A model generated the notes under the pieces. The model searched no databases and was not told the DNA's origin. It saw only the letters and a program-made list of their open reading frames with translations. Positions 12,384 to 24,418 of a stretch of 64,000 nucleotides of DNA are shown here, piece after piece. The DNA comes from Basidiobolus meristosporus CBS 931.73 (Eukaryota > Basidiobolomycota > Basidiobolomycetes > Basidiobolales > Basidiobolaceae). The position numbers and the translations under genes were made by a program. The stretch's first letter is position 1, and the number at the start of each line of letters is the position of its first letter. The stretch lies in contig MCFE01000185.1 in assembly GCA_002104905.1 (NCBI GenBank), positions 1 through 64,000 of the forward strand, given 5' to 3'.

Positions 12384-14124
12384 TTACAGCACGGAGGCAT
12401 GAGGATGCTCTTCATCGCTCGACTCCTCAAGCCATGATCGGGCTTGTAAAGCAGTGGGCGTAGGAACGGGAGATTCATAGATACTCTCCATGTCATTTCT
12501 GCTCCTGCGGCTCTTGACTCGATGGCGCTCGTTTTCCGACTGCAGATCCAACACACGGTCCATTAGGTGGTGGTTCTCTTCGATGAGATAGCTGACGCGG
12601 TTCACGAAGCCGTCCATGGTGAATTTCTCCTCTTCATCCTCTTCTGAGTAGGTATGCGACGGAGAGTAGTTGGGGCAGAGAACGAAGAGCTGGCGCAGCG
12701 TATCCTTTATATCCTCGTTTTCTTCCCGCAGTAGGTCGATATCGGATATTGATTCTTCCAGCTTCGTGCGTAGATTGTCAACGGCTTTGTCTCTATTTTC
12801 GTGGCCCGGGCTTGGGCTTTGCTGCACGGTGGCGTGGAGCTCGTCTAGCTGACGAGATAGGTCTTCCCGAAGTGCCTTCTCCTTCTCCAGCTCGATCTTG
12901 TATCGCTCTTTTTCGACAATGGCGTTCTTCAATGAGGATCGAATAAGCTCGTTGACTCGAGTGTTGTCCCCATCCGAGCCGGCGCACTTTCTTTGGAATT
13001 CAGCAACCTTGCTCTGAGCTAGCTGAAGCTCCGCCTGCAGGGAGCTGACCTGCTCTGTCAACGTGTGAATGGTCTCGTCTTTTTCGAGCTCCCATAGCTT
13101 CCTGTGGTCCAGGGAATACCAAGACTTGTGCTCATGGCCCACCCCGGAATCAGTGTCAACGCTCGTGGGCGGCTTTGGGTGGCCCTCTTTTGAATCAATG
13201 ATGGCATCTAGCTTGGAGCTCATGGCGGCCAGCTGAGTCTTCAATGTCGATATAGCGTCGTCCCCTAATTGGCTATTCCGATTCCCGACAAACTCGAGGT
13301 CGGAGAAGACGTCTCCTTGGTGGTATCCTTTTCCGAGGGTCGCCGCAGTGTGCTCCAGTAGCTTTTGATGGATATAATTTGCACTCTGCGAGAGTCGCCA
13401 AATCTCCGAGGACAATTGGCCGACCCGCCTCTCCGAGTTTTCAAATTGGTCCCGGGCCTTCCTGGCGAGCTTCTTGTCGCTCTGGGCCCTGACCAGGGTA
13501 GCGGCCCCATCCCTCATGCGCATTTCGTTCTTCAACTTTACCTTAAGGCTCTCAATAGTTTGAGTCTGCTTTTCGAATTCCTAATATAAAGGTTAGAGGC
13601 GGGCCAAGGAGGCTAGCTTCCAAGGATGCACATACCTCCCTGGACAGCATGTATTCGCTCCAGGATAAAGGAAGGAAGCCTTTAGTTTCTTCCAGAGCTA
13701 CCTCGAAGAGCTTTTCTTTCGCCTCCAGGGAATCCTCGTCGACATGAGACAGCGTCTCCACGGGCTGTCCTTTGTCGTTGAAGCTTTCTAGAAGGACCCC
13801 TAGGGAGGGCCTGAGCGGTCGTTCAAGGTGTTTTATAGAGAAGGTTTTGGTCATTGATTTCCCCGTGCTACCAATAGGAACCACACCGCTTTGAAAGCTG
13901 TCATATCTAAAGCCACGTATAGAGCCTAGCTCCGATGGCTGTGTAGGATGGTGGGTCTTTTTGGAGGTGCGAAAGAAGGCTGTGACGGGGCTGACCAGAT
14001 TCGAGACAGTGATGTGATCTAGCGTGGTGGAGAGTAAGAGATGGAAAGGGAAAACCAGTCACGACGAGCGATACTTACTGAAGCGTTTACGTTCAGGCGT
14101 TGACGGAAGCGCAGTTGTATCCAT
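12384..14124 (-). CDS. Uds1-like coiled-coil protein, paralogue B
   Basis: Three exons on the minus strand, 14124-14079, 14018-13636 and 13580-12384, give 541 residues. Exon 1 is short and ends in ERKRF, like KKRF in the paralogue at 4968-6956. Exon 2 begins with ITVSNLVSP, matching LTVSNLVNP there. Exon 3 opens with EFEKQTQTIESLKVK and runs through MRMRDGAATLVRAQSDKK and VGQLSSEIWRLSQ into long coiled coils (about residues 145-230, 300-430 and 460-510). No catalytic motif or membrane segment is seen. The first part of the coiled coil resembles the fungal Uds1 (Up-regulated During Septation) domain. Shared intron positions show that A and B come from one spliced ancestor. They lie in opposite orientation about 5.4 kb apart. 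Confidence 0.8.
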
Positions 14125-15618
14125 ATGAAAGAAGAGATGACTATGCTTTGAAGGAGTGCAAGAGAGTATTTGAGGAACTTAATTTGCCAAGTCTGTTTAA
14201 GGAAAAGACATTCCCAACTCTACCTATGCAATCATTCCAAGACTAAATTGAAGATCCCAAATAGGAATTGGGGATTATTTTGGTGTGCGGTTCATTTACA
14301 TTATGATCCTATTTCCCCTATGAATGGCCAGCGGGCCTGTTCTAAATATAGGCTTGGAATCCCATTATCACTGAGAGCCAGTGGGATCTCAGTCCCCTCC
14401 TGAGCACTCGCATCCGTGGATCGGATGGATTTGTGTGAAGAGGGGGCCTGGCGCAGTGATTCGAAACTGGCGAAACTGGCGATGCTGTCGGCTTCGGTTT
14501 CATCTGTTTGTCAGCGGGCTACGATCATATTGAGACAAATCCCCGAGCCACTCACTCAACCCGGCCTCCATCGCAAGCCTAACCTTAACGGTCGAACCAA
14601 ATGCCTCTAAATTGATCATTAAGACCGCCATGGGGAATGGATGGGTACGTAACCGTGTCATGGAATGGTCCTCGGCAATAATAGGAGGCGCGCGATTTGC
14701 TGAGTATTGGCCGCATCTCCATAAATCCTATTGTCTGAGCCGAATTGAATGCTAGCCAAACTGGCGGATGAGTCCATTTGGCGCTCATCTGATTGCAATG
14801 TCTTGGGTGGCCAGGTCGCCGTAACATGAAGCCATCCATCGCTTCTGGCTCTGCATCGACAGCTGTCTTGGTGAGCGTAACTGTATCCATGCGTTACTTC
14901 GGCCTGTCTTGGTTTCGAACTGGCGAGATCCGTATTCCATATTACTCATGACTCACGGTTCGATCACTTGGGCTGATTTATGCCAGACACGCCTCGACGC
15001 CGTCAAAACGCAATGATCTGCTGCGCGCCTTGTGGCTGCTCGAGATACCGATGGAGCCGGGGTCTGTTTTTACTTTCTCGAGAGCACCGAGTGGCTGGTC
15101 AGCATGATTCTTGTTTACTGGCTTGTCTACTAGCCATAGCCTCGGTGATCAACATCCGCCTCCACCCGCTCGGGATTGCGCGCTGGAGCATCAGTCCTAA
15201 TCTACCCTTTCCCTGGCCAGGTGATTCTTCTGCGACATCCAGGAAGGGTTTGTGCTTATGACTGCTTTGATCCCTCGTGATTCGCCGAAGGCCTTCAGAC
15301 AGCCAGGGGCCGGCTGCTGGGTGAAGCCCAAGTTATCACCAACCCACCTGCTGCGTGTAGCCAAGATGGGAATGACTTGCACCCTCCTCGCTTCAGTATA
15401 CACATATGCGGATGTATGGGGCTCCGCGCTATGCTCTTTTATTCGTTTATTGGTTGGGGATAATGGTCTAGACGAGCCGAGGGGCTTCATGAAAGGGTAC
15501 ATATGGTGAGAAAGAATTACAAAAGTCTACAAGTGCGAGTCGAGACGAACCCGCGAGCTCGGGTACGGAGTGCAGGATTGATAGGTTGGTAGAGACGACG
15601 TAGATTCCATGCCCACCG
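14125..15618. other. Intergenic, no gene seen
   Basis: 1.5 kb upstream of gene B and downstream of the ubiquitin protease. Open frames (14585-14890 minus, 14980-15261 plus, 15197-15502 minus) have no family features and no consistent splicing partners. Confidence 0.45.
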
Positions 15619-17203
15619 TTACTGTAAAAAGCAGGATGACTCCTTGGCCTTTTTCCTCAGGTCATCGTATTGTGGCGGTGGGGTCTGGTGTCTTGAGTAG
15701 CTTGGCGCCTCTTGGTCCGGAATCAATGGCAGGGGAAGGCACACCAGCTGGTAGAAGAAGAGATACCCATTCTCGGCCATGTCTTCGAAGCATTTGCTGG
15801 TTGGATACTTTCTGATCCGTCGGCTGCCAAACTCAAGATCATCATGCTTGTACCAGACTGTTGGGTCATCGACGCTAACCGAGTAGGAGATGTAATGCCC
15901 AGAGGAAAGGCTGGTGCCCAGATGGCACACCGCCGACTTCAAGACCAGCGTGTATTTCGCCAAAGGCGCACCCGGTTGAACACTAACGAAGCTGCTGAAG
16001 TCGATCAGTGGCGGGATACTGACATGTTGGCTCGTCCGAACGGAATACCCGTTGTGGTCGACCGCGTAACGCTTTAGGGTGAGCGGGACGATGATGTTAT
16101 GTTCAGGAAAGTCGGTGGAATGGGAGAGTAGATTGGTTCCCAGCTCGTTCTCCGCCGAATAGAAGGGGAGAAGCTCCATCACCGACCAGGCGTCAATCGT
16201 CTCCTCGCGTCCAAGTTTCTCAACATTCCGACGGATGCCCGACACCTTGTTGTTGTAGAAATAGTTCACCAGGATGTTCTCCAGCATGATGGACTGCGAG
16301 GGTTCTTGCTCCTCCTCGCTGGGGATCGAAAGCTGGAAGATCCGTTCGGTGATAATTTTGGCATCGTCCTCGTCTGTATCCCCGTAATGATGTAGTTTGA
16401 CTCCAAGCGGCAAAAAGGGCAGCTCAAACACGTCCATCAAGAAGAGCAACAGTTCGCTGGCGTCTTCTTGGGTCGGTCTGGTTTCGTAGGACCCGCCGAA
16501 GTCTTCGGATTTCCCACCCTTCCACCCGCACTGGGCCAGGTCGTTACGTATCATTTCGATCACTGTCTTACTAACGTGCTTTCCGGAACGGAGGAGATTG
16601 ACATACAGACGACAGGTGGTTTGGAGGTGGAGCGCCGCCTCCGAAGTAAGCTCCCGAACTCGCAACAAACTATCGTAGCAGGTGTGTGTACCGAACATGG
16701 CAAAGAGCAAGCTGTCTAAGGTCAAGTTTCCAAAGGGTTAGCCAAACCAGCCCGTCGGGGAACATTGGGAACGAAGGTTCTCAACTCACCGATATAACAA
16801 CTAGTTCCAAGGGAGTTCTTTGGCCCTTTGAATTGAGTGTTCTTATTCACGTCCACCAAGATACCATCTGAGGCTTTGATGTACTCGTTAGAGAAGAAGA
16901 TGGCATCCTCGACAATCCAACGGCACTTCCGCAGAATCCGTTCCAGGTCGTTTGCGGGGAGAGGATGCCCATGCTCAAACAAGTATGCGCCTACTGAAAG
17001 GGGAAGGGAGAGAGATGAGTCGGAAGATGCCACAGAGGCGGAAGTGGCTGTGTTTCCACTGGCTTACCTTTGGCCAGTTTTAATTCGTGACGGAAATCTT
17101 TGGATATCGGGTCAAGCCCCAGTACGTGCCACATTTTTTTGGGCCTGCTTTTCTTTGACGTGGCTTGAGTGGGTAGTGATTGACTGGAGGTAGAGGAGGT
17201 CAT
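15619..17203 (-). CDS. Ubiquitin-specific protease, CYLD-like, CaaX-type end
   Basis: Cysteine protease of the USP (C19) family, expected to remove ubiquitin from proteins. Three exons on the minus strand, 17203-17068, 16993-16790 and 16715-15619, give 478 residues. The Cys box is GTSCYIDSLLFAMF with Cys111. The second intron cuts the Asp codon just after it. The form SCY(I/L)DS is closer to CYLD than to the usual NTCYMNS. QEDASELLLFLMD follows near residue 196. The His box is SGHYISYSV with His387, followed by WYKHDD. The C-terminus SSCFLQ ends in a possible CaaX prenylation signal (Cys-Phe-Leu-Gln), which would place the enzyme on a membrane. The N-terminal 30 residues are basic and low in complexity. 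All catalytic positions are present, so the enzyme should be active. The substrate is unknown. Confidence 0.85.
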
Positions 17204-19454
17204 GGTTCGGGGTTATCCTGTGTGTTTTCTATGCTTTCAACATGTGTCAACCCAGCTGTATCGGAGTATTAAATAGGAGAGTTGGAAATGGTCGGGCTTT
17301 CAAATACAAGGAACAACGCTTGGATGGTAAAAAAAATCCTCAAGTCACTCGCCTAAGAGCCTTGGCAGAGGGTGGCATCCCAGGAATCCAATTAGGGGAG
17401 TCACGTGGAGGTACAACGAAATAGCCATTGATCTGATTAGTTAACCTAACTTGGTTATCAAGGAAGTGGCTAGAAAGAACGCAAAGCGACCTAGGTGGAG
17501 CTGACCAGAAGGCAGCCTTCCATCCGCCATCTGCCATCTCCATCTCCATCGATCAATCAAATCCGCCTAAAACATTCCAACCGCTATTTTTACCAGTCAA
17601 TCACCGTTATTCACTTCACTCAAAAGGTCCTGCATCCAGTGCAGAGTCTGGCTGCTGCGTACGGTCAATCAGGGACTCTCGAGCACCACTGCTCTCCAAC
17701 AACTCGGAGGATCATTGGCGTATCAACCTCACACCTACCACTCACACCATCTCCCGCTCACTAGCACAAGCAAGATGGGGATCTGAATGTATCAACCCTG
17801 ATACGGTAACCAATAGCCTTGGGCGAGAGATGATCTATATGATGGTGAGTGAGAATGGAACTGGCAGATGTGCAGGCCACATACTAGATTCGTTGCCGCT
17901 TGTATCCGGGCACTGAAAGTCCACGAATGAGATGGCCCACCCGGCCAAACCTCATCGTGCAGAACCAGGTCGTGCCAAGAAATTGACTGGATTGAGCATT
18001 CCCCAAAATATCCACGGGCTTTCCATATTAGGAACAGATCGCACAATACGGGTTTGTACACGAGACGAGGGCCTATATTCCGCCAACGAAGTCAGTCCGA
18101 AGGCCCAGTCTAGACAAGATCGCCTATGTTCTTCCATAATACACGACCTTTTAACCACATTCGACCACTAGTAGTAAGATCGGTGGCGGCTATTCCTTAC
18201 CTTCAAGGCAATGGCGGGAGCCGTTTTGAAGGGGGGTTGCTTGACGGTGGATGGTGTATCGAGATGGTGGTGCCCAATTGTATGGAGTATCATCCAAAGG
18301 TCACTGATCTATACGGGGGTAAGGAGGTACTTACTAGATGGGTGTTCGATGCTGCAGATAGAATTTTATTGATGTCTACATAACTCGTTATTTGGCGTCA
18401 GGGGAGGGAGTTTGATGCAAGAAGGGGGATCTATGTATCGGATATGTGCGCTCCTGGCAGTGTGGATAAATCAAGCGCCACACTGCTCCCCCGGCCTCCC
18501 CTTGAGCATCGTGAAGGTTACATTGACTCATACAGGCTAGAGGAAGGCGCCCCATACAGACTAACAGAGCCATTGTTCTGTAATTCCTCATTCTCAGTAT
18601 GATGCTACTTCGAGGTGGAGGGGTCAGCTTCATCGCCTTTCGTCGAAGATCCAGCAGGTCCAACCGAGGAGCCTCTCAAGACGGTCAAGCTCATGTAGCA
18701 GCAGTGGTAGTTTTTTCTGCTCCCCTTGGTTGAATTTAAGTCGATGCCAAGGCACCGTTTCCAGCGGCATCTAACACATGATGAATAATCTCCAACAGAA
18801 TACCATGAAAATCACATATCGTGCTACTGTGCGGTCGCTGGGTGTCGGCTCTTTTGGCAAGAATTGGCTAGGTGCTGCCCGCCTCACCCTCAAGGTGAGC
18901 TGGCTGATCGTTCCGATGTTTATCCGCACCACGCAGTGAGGCAGAGCCGATTTACTTGCTCACGGAAATCGTCCGGTGATGCTATGGGAAAGTCGCTTCT
19001 GAAACCGATAAGATATAGTGCGCATTTCTCCACAGATTTGGCTCTGTCAAGAGGCACGGTATGACCAGTGGTGATCTTCATCAGATATATTGATGTCAGG
19101 TCACGTTATGGTTTGCTTTGGAGGTATCCCATCCATTCCTCACAAAGATCCAGAAAAAACCGGCCACCCATCCACCCATCCACCCTGCGCTTGGGGGACC
19201 AATCCAGAGACATGTAGGGATCAGTCCCATGACCATTAATGCCCTGCATGTGCCATGCCGTATATTCCCAAGGATCATTGCTGGGGCAGATCTGGCCAAG
19301 AGGGATTGGCTCCATGAGGCAATACTCGTATCTCTCAACTAATTGTCGATTAGCGATTTTCTATCAGCAAGCCTGACGGGCAGGTCGGTTGATTGAGGAA
19401 CTCCGTTTTAAAGGCAGGGCGGGTTAACGTATGGAGCTGACCGGCCGACTCGGA
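17204..19454. other. Long intergenic stretch, no gene seen
   Basis: 2.2 kb between divergently transcribed genes (protease minus, oxygenase plus). Open frames are all under about 95 codons with no family features. Base composition is like the gene island, not the transposons. Confidence 0.45.
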
Positions 19455-19462
19455 TATAAATA
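19455..19462 (+). promoter_or_regulatory. TATA box of the oxygenase gene
   Basis: TATAAATA lies 61 bp before the ATG at 19523, in a good position for a transcription start near 19485-19490. Confidence 0.6.
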
Positions 19463-19522
19463 CAGCATCGATCAGCAGAAGGGCCAACATCAATTTCTAG
19501 TCAGAACCACAACAACACTACC

Positions 19523-20641
19523 ATGGTTACTCAAGGCTTCGTCAAAGTGGATCTTTCCAACTACGAATACCGTCGCGAGGAAATCATCCGGGACCTTTTG
19601 AAAGCCTGTACTGAGGACGGGTTCTTCTACGGTATGACTTCACCACTCTCTTCCCATTGTCATTGCCATTGCCATTGCCAAGGTCTTAATTGCTTGTGAA
19701 CAAGTGGTCAATCACGGGATCGACGTGAAGGAAATCCGGGAGATGTTCCAGGCTAGCAAGGACTTTTTCAACCTCCCCGACGACATCAAAGCCAAGACCC
19801 CGTTGGATCGTGCCAAAAATGTCGGCTGGGAAAAGATGACCCAGGTAAGTATCCCACAGCCCTACCCCACGATGTGTGCGCCGTGTTGACTGGTGGATCT
19901 TCTGCATAGATCCGGCCCTCGACAGGGGTCGCTGACCTAAAGGAGTCTATTCAGCTCGGCTACGTCAATATGGAAGGGAAATGGCCCTCCTCCGAGGACG
20001 CCCCGCTCTTCCAAGAAAAGGCCCAGCGCTTTATGCATAAGTGCCAGGAGATTTCCATGCGCTTGCTTTCGTGTCTTGCGTTGGGCCTGGGATTTCCCGA
20101 GGACTTCTTCGCCAAATGCCATGATATCAACCAGTCGGATTGCCAACAAACGCTGCGTTGTCTGCATTATCATGACATCACCGGGCAAACCTTCCCTGAT
20201 ACCTATTGGCGCGCGGGCTCCCATACTGATTTCGACACATTGACCCTACTTTTCCAGCGACCAGGGGAGAACGGCCTGGAAGTATGCCCAGGCCGCCAAG
20301 CCTCCACCGAGTTTGCCCACGGGGATGTGTGGACCCCAGTCGTCCCCAACGAAGACGAGATCGTCTGCAACATCGGGGACATGCTGATGCATTGGTCTGA
20401 CGACCAGCTCAAGAGTAACTTCCACCGGGTTCGTGCCCCCAGAGTGGGAGAGAACCAAGGAGCAAGGTACTCCATGGCGTACTTCAACCAGGCCAACAAG
20501 TCGGCCATCATCCAGGGGAAGTCCAAGTACACCACACCCATCACTGCCGGGGAGTTCGTCCTGGCCGCCATGGAGAGAAACTACCGAGCATTGAAAGAGG
20601 TCCAGGCTGCCAAGGGTGCGACCGCCGCCTCCCTCGCTTAA
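19523..20641 (+). CDS. 2-oxoglutarate/Fe(II) oxygenase, isopenicillin N synthase-like
   Basis: Iron enzyme that couples 2-oxoglutarate and O2 to oxidation of an unknown small substrate. Three exons, 19523-19631, 19705-19844 and 19910-20641, give 326 residues. The N-terminal DIOX_N part reads FVKVDLSNYEYRREEIIRDL and GFFYVVNHGID. The iron triad is His188 and Asp190 (HTDFD) and His255 (NFHRV). The 2-oxoglutarate carboxylate pair is Arg269-x-Ser271 (RYS). All needed residues are present. Intron 1 carries a short (TTGCCA)n run before its acceptor. No biosynthetic partner genes (P450, synthetase, transporter) are visible nearby, so a secondary-metabolism role is possible but unsupported. A TATA box precedes it. 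Confidence 0.9.
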
Positions 20642-22074
20642 GCCTGCTTCGATTGATCAGATGCGGGCTGGCCTCTTCATTGTCACCATCCCCATGAGAT
20701 TGTAAATGATCCGCGGTTGCAGCAACTCCGCGTTACCAAATCCTGTAAATAGTTCATTGAAAATAAATTCGATCCCTTCGTAAGCCGAGTTCTAGGCGGT
20801 GATTTTTGAGGAACCCACTGTGGACCCGAGGCTCCGTTGCATACGCAAGCCTCGGGGACATCTCAAATACAGGGGTCGAGTGGACGGTGGATGATACGGC
20901 CGCTCAACCGCCACGAGAATGGATTCCCAGCCGGGGGTCTACTTGGTGCCGATACTGTTGGATGCTCTCCACTACAGGACTGTTTGAGATCAATCGCCCC
21001 CAAAATCGGTTGTGAAAATTTGCCAGCAACCGGGAAATAGGTGGTCCATAGTGTTTGCTACGCAAGGGGCTTTGCGATTCCCTCCCCTAGAAGTGGGCTG
21101 AAGATGAGTTGCGTGACTCACTGCACACCGGCCCACCGCCAATTCCGAAGGATACCAGCTCCCAAGCAATGTGATACCAGCGTAGGCCAATCTTGACGAC
21201 ATGCCATACGAGGGAGTCCGTATTCGAGAACCCACCGCTACGTTCCTTCGGTCGAGCAGAGAGTCTTCCATAGCATGCGCGGAACCTAGGGCGATTTGGG
21301 CGGTGGCCTCACCTTTGCTGCTGTCATCTTGGTGTGACGGGGGTCCTGCAAAGATTTCCCGTACATGTAGCACGCACTAACGTTCTTTGATTATCGATGG
21401 CATTTCTGGTTCTCACATGAATCTGTATACCCCCAACCGGATTCCGAGTTCCCCAGGTCATCTAAGCGAGCCACCCAAGTTACTCACGGTTCATGTGAGC
21501 CAGCTTCGTGCTCGACCACACGCAGATTTGGGCCATCCTTTCGATACGATTTCGTAAGGTCGCCCTCCTCGGCTATCCAGGCATGACTTTGGCTGGCCCG
21601 GAGCCCCCATGTGCACGGTATGCTGGGGCGAAGCATGAAGGAAGAATATTCGGGTGGACCATTTCCTTGTATGACATGCACCAAGAATTGAACACCATTG
21701 CTGATAATCTTTGCACCCATAAATTAATCATGCGCTTATCTAGGTTGCCAGAGTGTGTTACATTAGGTATTCGCCACATGGCATTCATCTCATCTAACCT
21801 AACCAATCCGCTGGCCAGCACCGAACAGAGTCGATGCCTGAATTTGCTGTGCGTCCCATGGCTTCTATACCAGGCTCGATAATGCCTTGTCCTCAATTCG
21901 CATGGTGCTTAGCTCCCTTGTAGAAGAGCCCTGTGGGATTCAAGGCGAATCCATGCTTACACCAGCTTCCACAAATACCTGCAGGTGATTTACTTGGTAT
22001 CACGTCAGGGCAGTTCGATTATTAAGTGAGACTTGGGTAACCGTCGCGGATCGTGGCCTCACAAAGGAACCTGC
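20642..22074. other. Intergenic, no gene seen
   Basis: The longest frames, 20990-21373 (minus) and 21508-21882 (plus), lack family features and overlap frames on the opposite strand. I call none. Confidence 0.45.
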
Positions 22075-22081
22075 TATAAAA
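22075..22081 (+). promoter_or_regulatory. TATA box of the CAP gene
   Basis: TATAAAA lies 61 bp before the ATG at 22136, the same spacing as in the oxygenase gene. Confidence 0.6.
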
Positions 22082-22135
22082 CCGGCCGTTTCTTCCACCA
22101 GGGAAGATCATTCTACTCCGTCAATCACCGAAATC

Positions 22136-22621
22136 ATGAAAAGCTGGTCTACACTCATTTGCCTCACCCTCTTCGTTCTTCAGGCGATGTTGATCTTCGC
22201 CGCCCCCATCAGTCTACCCCAATCCCCTGCCCAGACTGGCGCTGGCAACGGGGACGTGAAAGCGATGCTCCGCCTGGTGAACAAGCAACGCCGATTGAAC
22301 GGCCAAGCCCCCCTCAGACTCGACAATCGCCTGATCAGAGCCGCCCAAAAGCATACCGACTACCAAGCCCGTGTTGACCAGATGACCCATGACGAACCCG
22401 GTAGACCCATGAGTAGCCGCGTCTCGGAAACCGGATTCAAGTGGTCTGCCGTGGGAGAGAACGTCGCTAAGGGTTACGGCAGCATCGAGGCGGTCATGGT
22501 GGGCTGGATGAACTCCCCCGGACATCGTAGCAATATCCTTAACCCCTCCTACACCCATCTCGGCTCCGGCTATTCCGCCAATGGTAACTACTGGACCCAG
22601 AACTTCGCCCGTAAGGCGTAA
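22136..22621 (+). CDS. Secreted CAP-domain (SCP/PR-1-like) protein
   Basis: Single-exon gene of 161 residues. Residues 1-22 form a signal peptide (hydrophobic core LICLTLFVLQAMLIFA, likely cleaved after IFAA). The rest is one compact CAP domain: VNKQRRLNGQAPLRLDNRL, then MTHDEPG with His85, VGENVAKGY with Glu108, GWMNSPGHRSNILNP with His130, and YWTQNFAR at the end. The His/Glu/His cavity residues of the CAP fold are present. It lacks the cysteines of animal and plant PR-1 forms and is close to the short YkwD-like type. Such secreted proteins bind sterols or lipids in some fungi, but the ligand here is unknown. It is the last host gene before the transposon block. Confidence 0.9.
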   Translation: MKSWSTLICLTLFVLQAMLIFAAPISLPQSPAQTGAGNGDVKAMLRLVNKQRRLNGQAPLRLDNRLIRAAQKHTDYQARVDQMTHDEPGRPMSSRVSETGFKWSAVGENVAKGYGSIEAVMVGWMNSPGHRSNILNPSYTHLGSGYSANGNYWTQNFARKA

Positions 22622-23653
22622 GGTCACCAAATGACAATAAACCTCCACTAAAGCTTTCACCCCCCTGGCCCGATCGCGTTTCAACTTGACTGTCCATTGT
22701 TTAGCCATTTCAATACCACGCTGACGGTGGTCAGTTGGCCGCTCTCAAGAACCATCCTGTCTATAGCCCCATTAGAGGCCTGTTGTCTCGGTCCTCAGGC
22801 AGACTTGAACGCTGTCCCGCTCATGGTTGGGATGTCCTAAGGAGATGTGGGATTTGGAGCTTGGCTATTGCGGATCTGGCGAAACGGATTTCACGGATCA
22901 AGATGGCGGTGGCAGGGAACCTCCATCCGCTGGTGGTACGGGGTGGATCAGACAGGTACGGTGGGCTTGGATTTTCTAACCTGGCCATGTGGTGGCGTAT
23001 GCTCTTGGGCGTGTCTATCTACAATATGCGTTGGGGGGGGTGATATGCCCGTGGTGCCGGGTGCTATGGGAGGTAATTTGTTGGTAGACTGTGGATGGCG
23101 TACTTTCCACCAAACAATCTTGGGACCACGTTAAGGGAAGCTGGGGTGGGTTGTGTGCCAGGTCGAGAGCATGACGATGGATGTTTCAACAAGATAAGGA
23201 GGCACCGGTATAACGCAAATCTGGCTTCGCTGTATACTCCGCATAGATGGGTTCGGTTTGCTGCATGCAAACGAAGTTTGTCACATACGGTCGAACGCTT
23301 TGATACTGCCCATGAATAGGTGGAAAGCTAGTATTCAGTCTACAACCTTCCGCAAGAGTGCACCTGCGACATATACAGCGACATGCGCAGATGAAGTTCC
23401 GGGCTGTTGGTTTTTGTCATGTGGTAGGATGATCCTAAGTTGGATTGTCTCCAATTTTTGTATGGTGTTGTGATGTCAGATCCGTTGGAATGGGGTATTA
23501 CCTTGAGCTTTGATGTGTATGATGTTAAAAGGGCTGGAGGACCTCGAAGGGTACAGACAGGGAGGTGTACGATCAACAAATGTGCAAGTGAATCCCAAGT
23601 TGGGGTGCTTTGTGTAAGCCAGACACATAAAGGTGGGTGATCCTCATTGCATA
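22622..23653. other. Intergenic up to the transposon border
   Basis: Open frames at 22735-23043, 22847-23134 and 23095-23319 overlap each other in different frames and show no family features. Composition becomes AT-rich from about 23640. Confidence 0.45.
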
Positions 23654-24059
23654 CCCTATGAAAAATAATTGTGATGATCCCATCAAAAGGTTGTCACAAA
23701 ATTAAAATCCCATGACTAAGAGGTATTGATCCCATCAGGACACCGTGCAAAGACCGTTAAAAAAAATTTCACTCCAGATTTCACAAAAAACAATCAAATT
23801 TTTTCATTGCAACAATACATAAGTGGTGTTTAATTGGTTCTCTGCCAGTTCTCTCACTTTCTGATCCTGGACACTCAATCACCTCCTACATTTGTGTACA
23901 TTGATTGGCTATTGCCTCTTTTTCATACTCCTTACTCCCTGGTTCAACCAATGCTCTTACTTTTCATGCATACAAATTGCTTTATTTCCACTGAAACTTC
24001 AGTTGTAACTCAATTGCCAATTGTACTGACCTATACAGGTCCCTATACCCAACACTAAC

Positions 24060-24307
24060 ATTAAGCCCAGCCCCACATACAACAAGTAGCTTCATTAAAA
24101 TCCACCATTTGATAGGTATTTTTGCTGTAACACCCTACTTCCATGACTTTGGTGGGAACCCTGAGGCTTTATGCCACTGTTCATTCACTGGTTCCCATAC
24201 ATCATGATCTTCAGCCAGCACTGCAAGGTCTAGCACCTCATCTGCCAGTCTTTGCAATAAATCCTTGCAATATTCAGGTGTGTTTTCTTGAGCACTGCTC
24301 TTGAAGA
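24060..24307 (-). pseudogene. Accessory gene of CACTA copy 1, 3' part
   Basis: Translates to KSSAQENTPEYCKDLLQRLA and similar, matching the C-terminal part of the accessory protein at 37168-39237 (KSSAQENALEYCKDLLQRLA). Interrupted at 24307 by copia1. The next piece continues at 26678-26768 after the duplicated GAAGA. Confidence 0.75.
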
Positions 24308-24397
24308 TGTTGTAAAAATTTGTAATTCCACCTAAATATTCACCTAACTTAGTCACTTAGATCAATTACTTCCAATATCTCCAAGACTCTTACAACA

Positions 24398-24418
24398 GGT
24401 TATGAGCCCCAAGCTCTC
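24398..24418 (+). other. copia1 primer binding site
   Basis: Directly after the 5' LTR, GGTTATGAGCCCCAAGCTCT is the reverse complement of an anticodon arm with CTCATAA in the loop, i.e. a CAU (Met) tRNA. This fits half-tRNA priming known from Drosophila copia rather than pairing with a tRNA 3' end. Confidence 0.65.

Noticed and set aside
14585-15502. Three frames of 85-101 codons between gene B and the protease
   Set aside because: Low-complexity or random composition, overlapping frames on both strands.
20990-21882. Frames of 127, 124 and 107 codons between oxygenase and CAP genes
   Set aside because: No domain, no conserved motif, mutual overlap on opposite strands.
19523-22621. Secondary-metabolite gene cluster
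   Set aside because: The oxygenase has no neighbouring synthase, P450, transporter or regulator within the gene island.
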